Origin: UBA932 sp031548545
Lineage (GTDB): Bacteria; Bacteroidota; Bacteroidia; Bacteroidales; UBA932
Length of the DNA: 31,286 nt
Direction: 5' to 3'
NCBI GenBank assembly: GCA_031548545.1
Contig: JAVBQY010000028.1
Span: 1 to 31,286 of the forward strand
The position numbers and the translations under genes were made by a program. Under the pieces are notes generated by a model. The model did no database searches, was not told where the DNA came from, and worked only from the letters and a program-made list of their open reading frames with translations. Below, piece after piece: positions 15,612 to 23,918 of the stretch. The stretch's first letter is position 1. Each line of letters begins with the position of its first letter.

Positions 15612-15833
15612 CTCTGAAGCGGTTGTCTTTTTACGGCGCTTCGGAGCCCTTGTGTGATGGGCGGTACCAGAGAAATCCTATTATCTGAAACCTATTGTTT
15701 AAACCATTTGGACCCTAAGCCGGCGATGTCTGTCGCGGGATAGTTGTCCTCTTGCTTTTTTACATGATTTACTGCTGTACAAACAGCGGTAGGTTATTGT
15801 TATGCCCTAATATTAACCTTAAAAATAATTTCT
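15612..15833 (+). promoter_or_regulatory. Structured 5' leader of the SusC operon
   Basis: The leader starts with a 10-bp hairpin (CTCTGAAGCG at 15612-15621 with CGCTTCGGAG at 15637-15646, one U-G pair) right at the predicted transcript start. It continues with GCCC/GGGC (15646-15662) and two later small stems (GCGA/TCGC and GCTGT/ACAGC). I recognise no riboswitch class. Such leaders can be targets of antisense or trans-acting RNAs in Bacteroides Sus-type loci, but no antisense promoter is evident here. Confidence 0.45.
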
Positions 15834-18800
15834 ATGAAACCAATCTTACTATGTTTCATGTGTTTACTTCTTACCGGTGTAAACACCTTGTTTGCGCAAC
15901 AAGGGCGTGTGAGTGGTGTTGTTACTGAAAGTGATATTCCTTTAGCCGGCGTTGCGGTTATACTGAAAGGAACGACCACCGGTGTCGAAACGGATGTGGA
16001 CGGACGTTATAGCATTGCCGTGCCGGCCAACGCCGTGCTTGTCTTTTCTTTCATGGGCATGAATACACAGGAAATTCCCGTGAATTCCCGCACGGTGATC
16101 GATGTTAAGATGCAAACCTCTGCTGTCCGCCTTGACGAGGTGGTGGTGACGGCCATGGGCATCACGCGCGACCAAAAAGCAGTGGGTTATGCCGTACAAT
16201 CTGTGAGGTCTGAGGAACTTACGCAAGGTGCAAATTCGGACCTGGCCGGAGCCTTACAAGGTAAGATGTCCGGTCTGAGTATCCGGCCTTCAAGCGGTAT
16301 GCCCGGTGCCTCTTCTCAGATCACTATCCGTGGTGTGCGTTCTTTTTCCGGAGACAATGCCCCTTTATATGTAATTGACGGTATGCCCGTAGCCTCCAAT
16401 CCGGATGTCAGTACGGGCAGTGGGGTATCCGGAACCGACTATGCCAACCGTGCGGTAGATATAGACCCTAATGATATCGCCTCCATTACCGTATTGAAAG
16501 GCCAGGCTGCTTCGGCCCTGTATGGAATCCGGGCTTCTAACGGCGTGATTATTATCACCACCAAGAGTGGTAAAGGGCTGGCGCAGGGAAACCCGCTGGT
16601 TACTTTTTCAAGCAATGTGAGTTTTGATATTATCAGTCGTTATCCTAAACTGCAGACTACCTATGCACAAGGTTCTTCCGGTAAATATGATCCGCTGGCC
16701 TCTTTTTCGTGGGGACCAAAAATTTCCGATTTGCCGGATGACCCTACCTATGGGGGCAATGCACAGGGGCGCCCGGGTATGTATTATGTGCCGCAAAGGG
16801 CCAATGCAGGCCTTGATCCCTGGGCGAAGCCGACGGCATATGACAATATGAAAAATTATTTCAATACGGGGGTCACCTGGAATAATTTTGTGAATGTGGC
16901 CCAATCTATGGGTGAAACATCCTATGCCTTTTCTATCGGTACTTCCAACCAAAAAGGCATTATACCCACTACCGGCATGGACCGTTATAATTTTAAGCTG
17001 ACGGGACAAACCAAATTGTGGGACAATTTTACCACAGGCGCCACGGCTAATTTTGTCAGTACGTCCATCAAAAAGATGCCATCCGCCAATGACGGTATTA
17101 TGGCTACTATCTATCCGGCCCCGCCCAGTTTTGATCTGAATGGTATCCCCCAACACTATGCAGGAGATCCTTATAAGATCAATAATTACCGTGGCGGAAG
17201 TTTTCCTCCGGCTTATTGGTCGTTGGATAATACGGAATTTACGGAAAAGACCAACCGCTTTTATGGGAATGCCTTTCTGGAGTACATGACTAAATTCAAT
17301 ACGGAAAACCATAAGTTGACCGCCAAATATCAATTCGGGGCGGATGCTTATATTTCTAATTATAAAGACCTTTGGGGTTATGGTATCAAGGGGGCCAATA
17401 ATAACGGGCAGGTGGAAAATTACAACTGGACCAATCTGACTTTTAATTCCCTTCTGACAGTGAACTACAACTGGAAAATCAATGAGGACTTTAGCTTAGA
17501 TGCGCTATTAGGCAATGAAATAGTACAGAGTAATCAGCGTTACCTATACGAATACGGGGCCAATTTCCAATTCCCCGGTTGGAACCACATCGGTAATGCT
17601 ACGGCAAAAGACAATACGGAGGAACAATGGCAGAACCGTACCGTTGGTTTCTTCGCTAACCTGGAGTTCGCCTACAAGGGCATGTTGTTTCTGAACCTCA
17701 CGGGGCGCAATGATTATGTGTCGAATATGCCGGCTAAAAACCGTTCGTTCTTTTATCCCTCCGTATCTTTAGGCTTTGTGTTTACCGAGTTGGAAAGTCT
17801 GAAAGACAATCCTGTATTGTCCTATGGTAAAGTGAGGGCTTCATTTGCTGAAGTGGGGCAGGCCGGTTCGTACAGAAGTAATTACTACTATGTGCCCGGC
17901 TACGGGAGCGGTTTCTTCCTCAATCCCGCCACGCCTATTATGTATCCTATGAATGGAATGAACGCCTATGTTCCTTATTATACGATCTACGATCCCAACC
18001 TGAAACCGCAGAATACGCAATCCTATGAATTGGGGGTTGAACTGAGTTTCTGGCAGAATTTCCTGAGTTTGAATTATACCTATTCCCGTCAAAACGTAAA
18101 AGATCAGATTTTCAGTGTTCCTTTGGCAGGTTCGGCCGGCGCCAGCAGCATGTTGACCAATGGCGGCAGCCTCTATACCAACTCCCATGAACTGACCCTG
18201 GGGATGAATCCTATACGAAGCCGGTTGGTGAACTGGAACTTTGCGTTCAATTTTACGAAGCTGGATAACTATGTGGAAGAATTGGCCCCCGGGGTGGAAA
18301 GTATCTTCCTCGGCGGATTTGTGACACCGCAGGTCCGCGCCGGTATAGGTTATAAATATCCTGTAATTTACGGTACGGGGTATAAGCGCAATGCTCAGGG
18401 AAATATCCTGGTCGATGCCCAGGGACGTCCCATGGCCGGCGATCCGCAGGTCATCGGCAATGTCTCTCCGGATTTCACCTTGGGTTTCAATACCAACCTG
18501 CATGTCTGGAAATTTGATCTCGGCGTGGTGCTGGATTGGAAATGCGGCGGACAAATGTATAGCGGCACGAACGGTTTACTGGATTATTATGGGATGAGCG
18601 AAAATACGGCTAACCGCGCCGGTTCTTTTGTATATGACGGTTATAAAGCCAATGGGGCCAAAAACGATATCGCCATTACAGGCGCTACTGCATGGCAGTC
18701 ATTCTACAATGTGCTGAACAATATAGACGAATCTTCAATTTATAACAATTCTTTTGTCAAACTGCGTGAGCTGACACTGAACTATGAAGTGCTCAAGAAT

Positions 18801-18974
18801 GACGATATTGTGTTAAATGTGAATGCATTTGCCAGAAATATATTGATTTGGAGCAATCTTCCAAATTTAGACCCCGAATCGAGCCAGGGTAATACCAACA
18901 TGGTGGGTGCCTTTGAGCGGTTTTCTTTACCCCAGACCTCCAATTACGGATTCGGCTTAACCCTTAAATTCTAA
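15834..18974 (+). CDS. SusC/RagA family TonB-linked outer-membrane protein
   Basis: This is a 1046-residue transporter. The order of parts is: signal peptide (about 1-21, ending FAQQ), carboxypeptidase-D-like regulatory domain (about 24-100, GVVTESDIPLAGVAVILKGTTTG), a TonB-box-like region LDEVVVTAMG, the plug (about 120-240, GQAASALYGIRASNGVIIITTKSG), and a large barrel ending GFGLTLKF. No N-terminal STN domain is present, so it does not signal through an anti-sigma factor. With the SusD partner 6 bases downstream it forms a bin-and-lid importer in the outer membrane. Peptide import, as by RagAB, is suggested by the peptidase genes that follow. Glycan import cannot be excluded, but no glycoside hydrolase is present. 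Confidence 0.95.
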   Translation: MKPILLCFMCLLLTGVNTLFAQQGRVSGVVTESDIPLAGVAVILKGTTTGVETDVDGRYSIAVPANAVLVFSFMGMNTQEIPVNSRTVIDVKMQTSAVRLDEVVVTAMGITRDQKAVGYAVQSVRSEELTQGANSDLAGALQGKMSGLSIRPSSGMPGASSQITIRGVRSFSGDNAPLYVIDGMPVASNPDVSTGSGVSGTDYANRAVDIDPNDIASITVLKGQAASALYGIRASNGVIIITTKSGKGLAQGNPLVTFSSNVSFDIISRYPKLQTTYAQGSSGKYDPLASFSWGPKISDLPDDPTYGGNAQGRPGMYYVPQRANAGLDPWAKPTAYDNMKNYFNTGVTWNNFVNVAQSMGETSYAFSIGTSNQKGIIPTTGMDRYNFKLTGQTKLWDNFTTGATANFVSTSIKKMPSANDGIMATIYPAPPSFDLNGIPQHYAGDPYKINNYRGGSFPPAYWSLDNTEFTEKTNRFYGNAFLEYMTKFNTENHKLTAKYQFGADAYISNYKDLWGYGIKGANNNGQVENYNWTNLTFNSLLTVNYNWKINEDFSLDALLGNEIVQSNQRYLYEYGANFQFPGWNHIGNATAKDNTEEQWQNRTVGFFANLEFAYKGMLFLNLTGRNDYVSNMPAKNRSFFYPSVSLGFVFTELESLKDNPVLSYGKVRASFAEVGQAGSYRSNYYYVPGYGSGFFLNPATPIMYPMNGMNAYVPYYTIYDPNLKPQNTQSYELGVELSFWQNFLSLNYTYSRQNVKDQIFSVPLAGSAGASSMLTNGGSLYTNSHELTLGMNPIRSRLVNWNFAFNFTKLDNYVEELAPGVESIFLGGFVTPQVRAGIGYKYPVIYGTGYKRNAQGNILVDAQGRPMAGDPQVIGNVSPDFTLGFNTNLHVWKFDLGVVLDWKCGGQMYSGTNGLLDYYGMSENTANRAGSFVYDGYKANGAKNDIAITGATAWQSFYNVLNNIDESSIYNNSFVKLRELTLNYEVLKNDDIVLNVNAFARNILIWSNLPNLDPESSQGNTNMVGAFERFSLPQTSNYGFGLTLKF

Positions 18975-18980
18975 ATTACC

Positions 18981-20546
18981 ATGAAAACGAAGAAAAATAA
19001 ATTCAGTTTATTGCTTGGTGCCGGAATAATATTGCTTGCTATGGCTTGTACCGACACCATCATGGATAAGATCAATGTTGACAAAAATCATCCTATGGAT
19101 GCGCAGTCCAAGTTTATCATGACGGACCTGATTACATCTACGGCTTTTACAACGGTGGGTGGTGACTTTTCATTATATGCGGCTATCTATGTGGAACATG
19201 AGACAGGGGTGCATAATCAGATGTACAATGCCGAAGTCCGCCAGGGAGAGCCCATTTCATCTACCACCTATAATAATGTCTGGAATTCGACCTACGCCAA
19301 TATTAAGAAGGCCAAAATAATTATAGACAAATGTTCGGCCGGGGGCGATGAGAAGGGGAATGAAGTTACGCTTGGCGCCGCCAAAGTTCTTTTAGCTTAT
19401 AATGCAGCCGTAATGGCCGATCTTTTCGGCGATACGCCCTTCTCTCAAGCCGGTGAAATCAATCCTGACGGTACGCCTGAATACATGCAACCGGCTATAG
19501 ACAAGCAGAATGCTATTTATGCCTCCGTAATGCGCTTGCTGGATGAGGCCATTGTGCATCTTGACGGTACGGATGCCGGCTATTCGGGGGCTATGGGGCG
19601 CTCCGACCTGATGTATAACGGCAACAAGGCCTTGTGGAAGAAAGCCGCTTATGGTTTGAAAGCCCGTTATACCATGCGGTTGCTCAATCGCAGCGCGGAT
19701 CAGGCCGCTGACCTGAACAATATTCTCAGCTATCTTAACCAGTCATTCACAGCGGCCGGCGAGGAAATGAAATTTACCATTTATGATGGCGATGCCAATG
19801 TGAACCCTTTGTTTGCTTTCAGTAACAGCCGTGATGCGTTGGGGGCCAGCAAGAGCCTGCGGGATAAATTTGTCGAACTCAACGATCCGCGCGGTAATCA
19901 GTATTTTATGGATTATGATTTTATACAGATTACAGATCCTGCACAGGTTGTTGTGGCGCCCAACGGCAGTCCCGAACAGTCTCAATATGTGTATAACCTG
20001 TCCATGGCTTGCTATGCCTATACGGCGCCCAGCATCATGCTGAGCTATCACGAACTCTTGTTCCTGAAAGCCGAAGCCTTATGCCGGCTGAATAGGGCGG
20101 CCGAGGCCGGACCTGTATTGCGGGATGCCGTCAAAGCGGCCTTTGCCAATTTGCAGACAACGCTGGAGTCTACGATTGATTTTATTAGCAGTCATAACGG
20201 CCGCGCTACAGTCGACCTGGGAGCGGCTGTGGCGGAAAATTATTTTACGAATAGCGTACAACCCTTATTTGCAGTGAATCCCTTAAAGGAAACCATGGTG
20301 CAAAAATACCTTGCCTTTGCCGGGGCCTCCGGAGAAGCCGTAGAGGCCTATAATGATTACCGGCGCCTGGAGGCTATGGGAGAACATTTTGTGGTATTGG
20401 ATAATCCTTTGAATAATAGTTCATTCCCATTGCGGTTTGCTTACGGTTCGTCGGATGTGCTGGCGAATGTGGCGATGAAGAACGCCTATGGGGACGGACA
20501 ATATGTATATACGGAAAAAGTGTGGTGGGCCGGAGGTGACAGATAA
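18981..20546 (+). CDS. SusD/RagB-like lipoprotein (SusD_like_2 type)
   Basis: This is a 521-residue surface lipoprotein. The lipobox LLAMAC places the lipidated cysteine at Cys23. The body has the TPR-rich SusD-like fold with segments such as NNVWNSTYANIKKAKIIIDK and KALWKKAAYGLKARYTMRLLNRSAD, and resembles the SusD_like_2 group more than classical starch SusD. It would cap the SusC barrel and capture substrate. It is cotranscribed with susC (6-base gap) and ends the operon at the terminator at 20595. Confidence 0.93.
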   Translation: MKTKKNKFSLLLGAGIILLAMACTDTIMDKINVDKNHPMDAQSKFIMTDLITSTAFTTVGGDFSLYAAIYVEHETGVHNQMYNAEVRQGEPISSTTYNNVWNSTYANIKKAKIIIDKCSAGGDEKGNEVTLGAAKVLLAYNAAVMADLFGDTPFSQAGEINPDGTPEYMQPAIDKQNAIYASVMRLLDEAIVHLDGTDAGYSGAMGRSDLMYNGNKALWKKAAYGLKARYTMRLLNRSADQAADLNNILSYLNQSFTAAGEEMKFTIYDGDANVNPLFAFSNSRDALGASKSLRDKFVELNDPRGNQYFMDYDFIQITDPAQVVVAPNGSPEQSQYVYNLSMACYAYTAPSIMLSYHELLFLKAEALCRLNRAAEAGPVLRDAVKAAFANLQTTLESTIDFISSHNGRATVDLGAAVAENYFTNSVQPLFAVNPLKETMVQKYLAFAGASGEAVEAYNDYRRLEAMGEHFVVLDNPLNNSSFPLRFAYGSSDVLANVAMKNAYGDGQYVYTEKVWWAGGDR

Positions 20547-20594
20547 CCCGGCGAAATAGATAATAAAGTTCTTTTCAGGTTTAAATAGGTTTCG

Positions 20595-20624
20595 GAGGAC
20601 GCTGTGAAGCGTCCTCTTTTGTTT
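20595..20624 (+). terminator. Terminator of the susC/susD operon
   Basis: GAGGACGC (20595-20602) pairs with GCGTCCTC (20609-20616) across a six-base loop and is followed by TTTTGTTT. It lies 49 bases after the susD stop codon. Its T-tract supplies the TTTG used as the -33 box of the next promoter. Confidence 0.88.
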
Positions 20625-20649
20625 CTGAGAGAAAATAAACTTAAATTTG
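20618..20649 (+). promoter_or_regulatory. Promoter of the Tricorn protease operon
   Basis: TTTG (20618-20621), 20 bases, then TAAATTTG (20642-20649) is a full match to both elements. Predicted transcription start is near 20655, giving a leader of about 27 bases. The -33 box lies in the T-tract of the preceding terminator. Confidence 0.8.
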
Positions 20650-20681
20650 TATGCTTTTATCTTATCTAACCTTATAAAATT

Positions 20682-23600
20682 ATGAAATATCTTAAATTGA
20701 CAATTGCGGCGCTTTTATTTTCTGCCGGTATGTTGCAGGCTGCCCCCCTGTGGTTGCGCTATCCTGTGATCTCGCCCGACGGCCGGCAGGTTGCGTTTTC
20801 TTACAAAGGAGATCTTTATACCGTACCTGTTGCCGGCGGAGAGGCCCGGCAGATTACCATGCATGAGGCCCACGATTATATGCCCGTATGGTCGCCCGAC
20901 AGTAAGTCCATAGCCTTTGCCAGCAATCGTTATGGTAATTTTGACCTGTTTATGATTCCGGCTGTCGGCGGCGAGTCTGTGCGTTTGACCAGCTGGTCGG
21001 GCGGGGAGTCTCCCTACGCTTTCAGCCCGGATGGCAAATACCTTATTTTCGGCGCTAAGATACAGGCTCCGGCCCAAAGCGCCGCCTTTCCTTCCGGCGT
21101 AATGACAGAGCTGTACCGTGTCCCGGTAGCCGGTGGCCGCCCCGAACAGCTACTGGCCACCCCGGCCGAAAACATATGTTTTTCAAAAGACGGACAGCAG
21201 TTTATCTTCCAGGACAGGAAAGGAAGTGAAGACCGGCTGCGTAAGCACCACACCTCCTCCGTAACGCGCGATATCTGGCTGTATGACATGCAAAGCAAAC
21301 AGTTCCGGACCCTGGTCAGCACACCGGGTGAAGATACTAATCCTGTATTCGGGCCTGATAATAAAGAGGTTTATTTTCTGAGTGAGCGCAAAGGGGGCAC
21401 TTATAATGTCTATTCTTTTCCGTTGGGTGATACGTCAAAAATAAAGCAACATACTTTCTTTAAAACGCATCCGGTACGTTTTTTAAGCATTGCCGGCAAT
21501 GGAGTGCTTTGTTTTACTTATGATGGCGAGATCTATACGCAGGCGGCCGGCGCCAAGCCGGTAAAGCTGGCGGTGCAGATTGCCGGAGAAAATAAAGATA
21601 ATAACATAGAAACGCTGACCAACAAAGATGTCTCGGGCGAAGCCCTGTCGGCCGACGGCAAGCAGGTCGCCCTGGTGATGCGTGGAGAGCTCTTTGTCGC
21701 CTCCGTTGATTATAAGTACACCAAAAGGATTACCAATACTGCCGCCCAGGAAAATTACCCGGACTTTTCGCCCGACGGAAAGACCCTGGCATATGCCTCC
21801 GAGCGTGACGGTTGCTGGAATATTTACACGGCGCAAACCGATCGTCCCGAAGAGGTTTATTTCTTCAATGCTACAACGATCAAAGAAAAACCGCTCTTCC
21901 CGGACAGCCGGGTGGAGCGTTCTTTGCCGCAGTATTCTCCTGATGGAAAGGAAATAGCCTATGTGGAAGGACGTTCAAAGTTGATGGTCTACACTATCGC
22001 TTCCAGAAAAACACGCCAGATCACCGATGGCTCCACTAATTTTGACAGTGAGGGTATGATGACCTATAGCTGGTCGCCCGACGGTAAATGGTTTGCTATT
22101 GAATATGTGCCGAATAAACATAATCCCTACGCTAATATCGGATTGGTGAGTGCGCAGGGGGGCGAAATCACGGACCTGACCCAGAGCGGTTATGCCAATG
22201 GCAATCCGAAATGGGCCCTGGGCGGTAACGCCATTATGTTTACCTCCGAGCGTTTCGGTATGCGTAATCATGCTTCGTGGGGCTCCATGGAGGATGTAAT
22301 GCTGGTGTTTATGAACCGTAAGGCCTATGATAAGTTCCTGCTGAGTGAAGATGATTTCAAACTCCGGCAGGAAGAAGAGAAAGCGGCGGCTAAGAAAGCG
22401 GATAAGGGCGCCAAAGCCGATACTACAAAGAAAGAAAACAAAGATATTATTGTGGAATTGAAGGGTATGGATAACCGTATCCTGCGGCTTACCCCCAACT
22501 CCTCGGCTTTGGGTGATGCGATCCTTGACCCGGAAGGAGAAAAGTTGTATTATCTGGCTTCTTTTGAAAAGGGCTATGACCTATGGTCTGTAAATTGCCG
22601 TACCAAAGAAAGCAAGATCGAATTGAAGGAAGCCGGCAGAGCGCGCTTATACCTGGATAAAGAGGGTAAAAATCTCTTTCTTCTCTCTAAAAATGTACAG
22701 AAATACACCCTGGCTTCCGGTAAGAAAACACCGGTGGCATTTAAGGCGCAGATGGAACTGGATCTGGCAGCCGAACGTGAGTATATGTTCAATCATGTGG
22801 TGCAGGAAGAGGCTAAGCGTTTTTATGTAACCGATATGCACGGGGTGGACTGGCCTGCTATGGCGAAGGCCTATGCCCGGTTCCTGCCTTATATCAATAA
22901 TAATTTTGACTTTGCCGATTTGTTGAGTGAACTCTTGGGTGAACTTAACGTATCGCATACGGGCAGCCGTTATTCATCGCGTCCGGAAAACCCTGATATA
23001 ACCGGACAGTTGGGCCTCCTTTATGCATGGCAGGCGGCCGGTGGCGGTTTGTTGATTGATGAAGTGATAGAGAATGGGCCCTTTGATTATGCGGACAGTA
23101 AAGTGGCCGCCGGTTGTGTGCTGGAAAAGATTGACGGGCAAAGTATAGAGAAGGGGATGGATTATTTTCCCCTGCTCAACAAGAAAGCGGGAGAGCGCAC
23201 CCTGGTGTCTTTTTACAATCCGAAGACCGGCGAGCGCTGGGAGGAGGTGGTGAAACCGGTTACTTCCGGCCTGCAGAATAACTTGCTGTATGCCCGCTGG
23301 GTGAAGCAGCGCGAGGCGGATGTGGAGCGGCTCTCCGGCGGACGCCTTGGCTACGTGCACATCCAAAGTATGGGCGATCCGAGTTTCCGCTCTATTTATT
23401 CCGATATACTGGGCCGTTATAACAACAAGGAAGGTATTGTTATTGATACCCGCTTCAATGGAGGCGGTCGTTTGCATGAAGACCTGGAAGTCTTGTTTAG
23501 CGGTAAGAAATATTTTACCCAGGTGGTGCGCGGCCGCGAAGCCTGTGATATGCCCAGCCGGCGTTGGAACAAGCCTTCTATTATGATTATGGGAGAAGCC

Positions 23601-23894
23601 AATTATTCGAATGCCCACGGATCTCCCTGGGTGTATCAGCATATGGGCATAGGTAAGTTGGTAGGCATGCCCGTGCCGGGGACTATGACCAGTGTGAACT
23701 GGGTTACCCTGCAGGACCCTACCATGCTCTTCGGTATTCCTATGACGGGCTATCAGCTGCCGGACGGATCTTATCTGGAGAACCGGCAACTGGAGCCGGA
23801 CCTCAGGATTGCCAATGCACCGGACAAGCTGGCTGCGGGTGAAGACGAACAATTGGCCGCAGCGGTGAAAGAACTGTTGAAGGAACTGAAATAA
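20682..23894 (+). CDS. Secreted Tricorn-type serine protease, S41
   Basis: This is a 1070-residue exported protease homologous to archaeal Tricorn. A signal peptide (1-20) is followed by PD40/WD-like propeller repeats (YPVISPDGRQVAFSYKGDLY, MPVWSPDSKSIAFASNRYGN and later copies), a highly charged Lys/Glu linker (about 566-590), a C1 helical domain, a PDZ domain (about 780-860) and the S41 catalytic core. The whole Tricorn tetrad can be placed: Ser758-His759 in ELNVSHTG, nucleophile Ser976 in NYSNAHGSPW, and Glu1033 in LENRQLEPD. Tricorn degrades peptides of about 6-12 residues into 2-4-residue pieces. Here it would act in the periplasm or at the surface. It heads an operon with two further amino acid or peptide enzymes. 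Confidence 0.93.
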   Translation: MKYLKLTIAALLFSAGMLQAAPLWLRYPVISPDGRQVAFSYKGDLYTVPVAGGEARQITMHEAHDYMPVWSPDSKSIAFASNRYGNFDLFMIPAVGGESVRLTSWSGGESPYAFSPDGKYLIFGAKIQAPAQSAAFPSGVMTELYRVPVAGGRPEQLLATPAENICFSKDGQQFIFQDRKGSEDRLRKHHTSSVTRDIWLYDMQSKQFRTLVSTPGEDTNPVFGPDNKEVYFLSERKGGTYNVYSFPLGDTSKIKQHTFFKTHPVRFLSIAGNGVLCFTYDGEIYTQAAGAKPVKLAVQIAGENKDNNIETLTNKDVSGEALSADGKQVALVMRGELFVASVDYKYTKRITNTAAQENYPDFSPDGKTLAYASERDGCWNIYTAQTDRPEEVYFFNATTIKEKPLFPDSRVERSLPQYSPDGKEIAYVEGRSKLMVYTIASRKTRQITDGSTNFDSEGMMTYSWSPDGKWFAIEYVPNKHNPYANIGLVSAQGGEITDLTQSGYANGNPKWALGGNAIMFTSERFGMRNHASWGSMEDVMLVFMNRKAYDKFLLSEDDFKLRQEEEKAAAKKADKGAKADTTKKENKDIIVELKGMDNRILRLTPNSSALGDAILDPEGEKLYYLASFEKGYDLWSVNCRTKESKIELKEAGRARLYLDKEGKNLFLLSKNVQKYTLASGKKTPVAFKAQMELDLAAEREYMFNHVVQEEAKRFYVTDMHGVDWPAMAKAYARFLPYINNNFDFADLLSELLGELNVSHTGSRYSSRPENPDITGQLGLLYAWQAAGGGLLIDEVIENGPFDYADSKVAAGCVLEKIDGQSIEKGMDYFPLLNKKAGERTLVSFYNPKTGERWEEVVKPVTSGLQNNLLYARWVKQREADVERLSGGRLGYVHIQSMGDPSFRSIYSDILGRYNNKEGIVIDTRFNGGGRLHEDLEVLFSGKKYFTQVVRGREACDMPSRRWNKPSIMIMGEANYSNAHGSPWVYQHMGIGKLVGMPVPGTMTSVNWVTLQDPTMLFGIPMTGYQLPDGSYLENRQLEPDLRIANAPDKLAAGEDEQLAAAVKELLKELK

Positions 23895-23918
23895 TCAATA
23901 AATTAACTTTACCGGACC

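Noticed and set aside
15612..15833. Known riboswitch in the SusC leader
   Set aside because: No cobalamin, TPP, SAM, FMN, THF or preQ1 core sequences were recognised.
22974..23852. 292-codon leftward frame opposite the Tricorn gene
   Set aside because: Antisense to the conserved catalytic domain; composition rich in His, Ile and Arg is typical of a shadow frame.
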